From: Thermoanaerobaculia bacterium
GTDB taxonomy: Bacteria > Acidobacteriota > Thermoanaerobaculia > Multivoradales > JAHEKO01
DNA: 5,327 bases
Assembly: GCA_029287645.1 (NCBI GenBank)
Contig: JARFQS010000623.1
Span: forward strand, 1 to 5,327
Direction of reading: 5' to 3'
In this document: positions 5,222 to 5,327 of the stretch, piece by piece
Position numbering within the stretch: the stretch's first letter is position 1
Layout: each line of letters starts with the position of its first letter
The notes under the pieces: model-generated
What the model was told of the DNA's origin: nothing
The model's input: only the letters and a program-made list of their open reading frames with translations
The model's database searches: none
Program-made: the position numbers and the translations under genes

Positions 5222-5233
5222 CCTTATATAAGG
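5222..5233. promoter_or_regulatory. 12-bp palindrome just upstream of the barrel gene
   Basis: CCTTATATAAGG is a perfect palindrome whose near edge is 3 bases from ATG 5218. It contains both the AAGG that could act as Shine-Dalgarno and a TATATA that could be a -10 element. If TATATA is the -10 element, transcription would start at about the ATG, giving a leaderless mRNA. It could equally be an operator. No good -35 is visible. Confidence 0.3.
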
Positions 5234-5301
5234 AACAAACGAGGAAACGGATTCCTGCGGAGAATCGTTAGCCAGCTCTGCGTCCGAATAGGATCCGCAG
5301 C

Positions 5302-5324
5302 GGCCTGAAGCGAGGAATCAGGCC
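5302..5324. other. Inverted repeat near the window edge
   Basis: GGCCTGA and TCAGGCC form a perfect 7-bp stem with a 9-base loop. A further 7-bp pair, CTGCGGA (5255-5261) and TCCGCAG (5294-5300), lies to its left. It could be a terminator of a gene beyond the right edge. The window ends too soon to see a T-tract or a neighbouring gene, and no supportable gene lies in 5219-5327. Confidence 0.3.
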
Positions 5325-5327
5325 CTC

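Noticed and set aside
5219..5327. An open minus-strand frame entering from the right edge and ending at the TAA in the palindrome (5228-5226)
   Set aside because: Only about 33 codons are visible with no recognisable sequence, and a different frame is also open for 19 codons. It cannot be told from chance.

Overview
The window is GC-rich bacterial DNA from a Gram-negative (diderm) organism. It encodes a predicted outer-membrane beta-barrel with a C-terminal phenylalanine, a lipobox lipoprotein and several Sec-type signal peptides. The fusion of a winged-helix-like domain, a TolB-like domain and TPR repeats at 2967-4613 is, from general knowledge, common in Acidobacteriota and related uncultured soil or marine lineages. 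The taxonomic placement is therefore a weak inference. I see no rRNA, tRNA, CRISPR array or insertion sequence.

Layout: Positions 1-2716 hold a compact minus-strand gene row, read right to left. It starts with a glycine-zipper membrane protein (2716 to 2261) and an exported protein of unknown function (2192 to 1761). A small helical protein of unknown function follows (1745 to 1461), overlapping by 4 bases the start of a lipoprotein tyrosine phosphatase of the HCxxGKDRTG type (1464 to 526). Last is the N-terminal part of an exported calcineurin-like metallophosphoesterase (435 to beyond position 1). Spacing is 68, 15, -4 and 90 bases, so at least the middle three genes look like one transcription unit. 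Four of the five products are predicted to enter or cross the inner membrane.

Positions 2717-2966 form a divergent intergenic region. It holds a run of GGTA-like direct repeats and a weak promoter candidate. To its right, on the plus strand, lies a 548-residue soluble protein with a winged-helix-like N-terminus, a TolB/FlgO-like domain and TPR repeats (2967-4613). This is a candidate regulator of the divergent operon. It is followed at once by a hairpin with a UUCG tetraloop. Convergent to it is an eight-stranded outer-membrane barrel protein (5218 to 4700) with its own upstream region to the window end.

Working picture (inference): the left operon looks like an envelope module with two exported phosphatases of unrelated folds and membrane or periplasmic accessory proteins. 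It may be controlled by the divergent regulator. Nothing here matches a named defence or mobile system. The unknown genes linked to the phosphatases are the most novel content.
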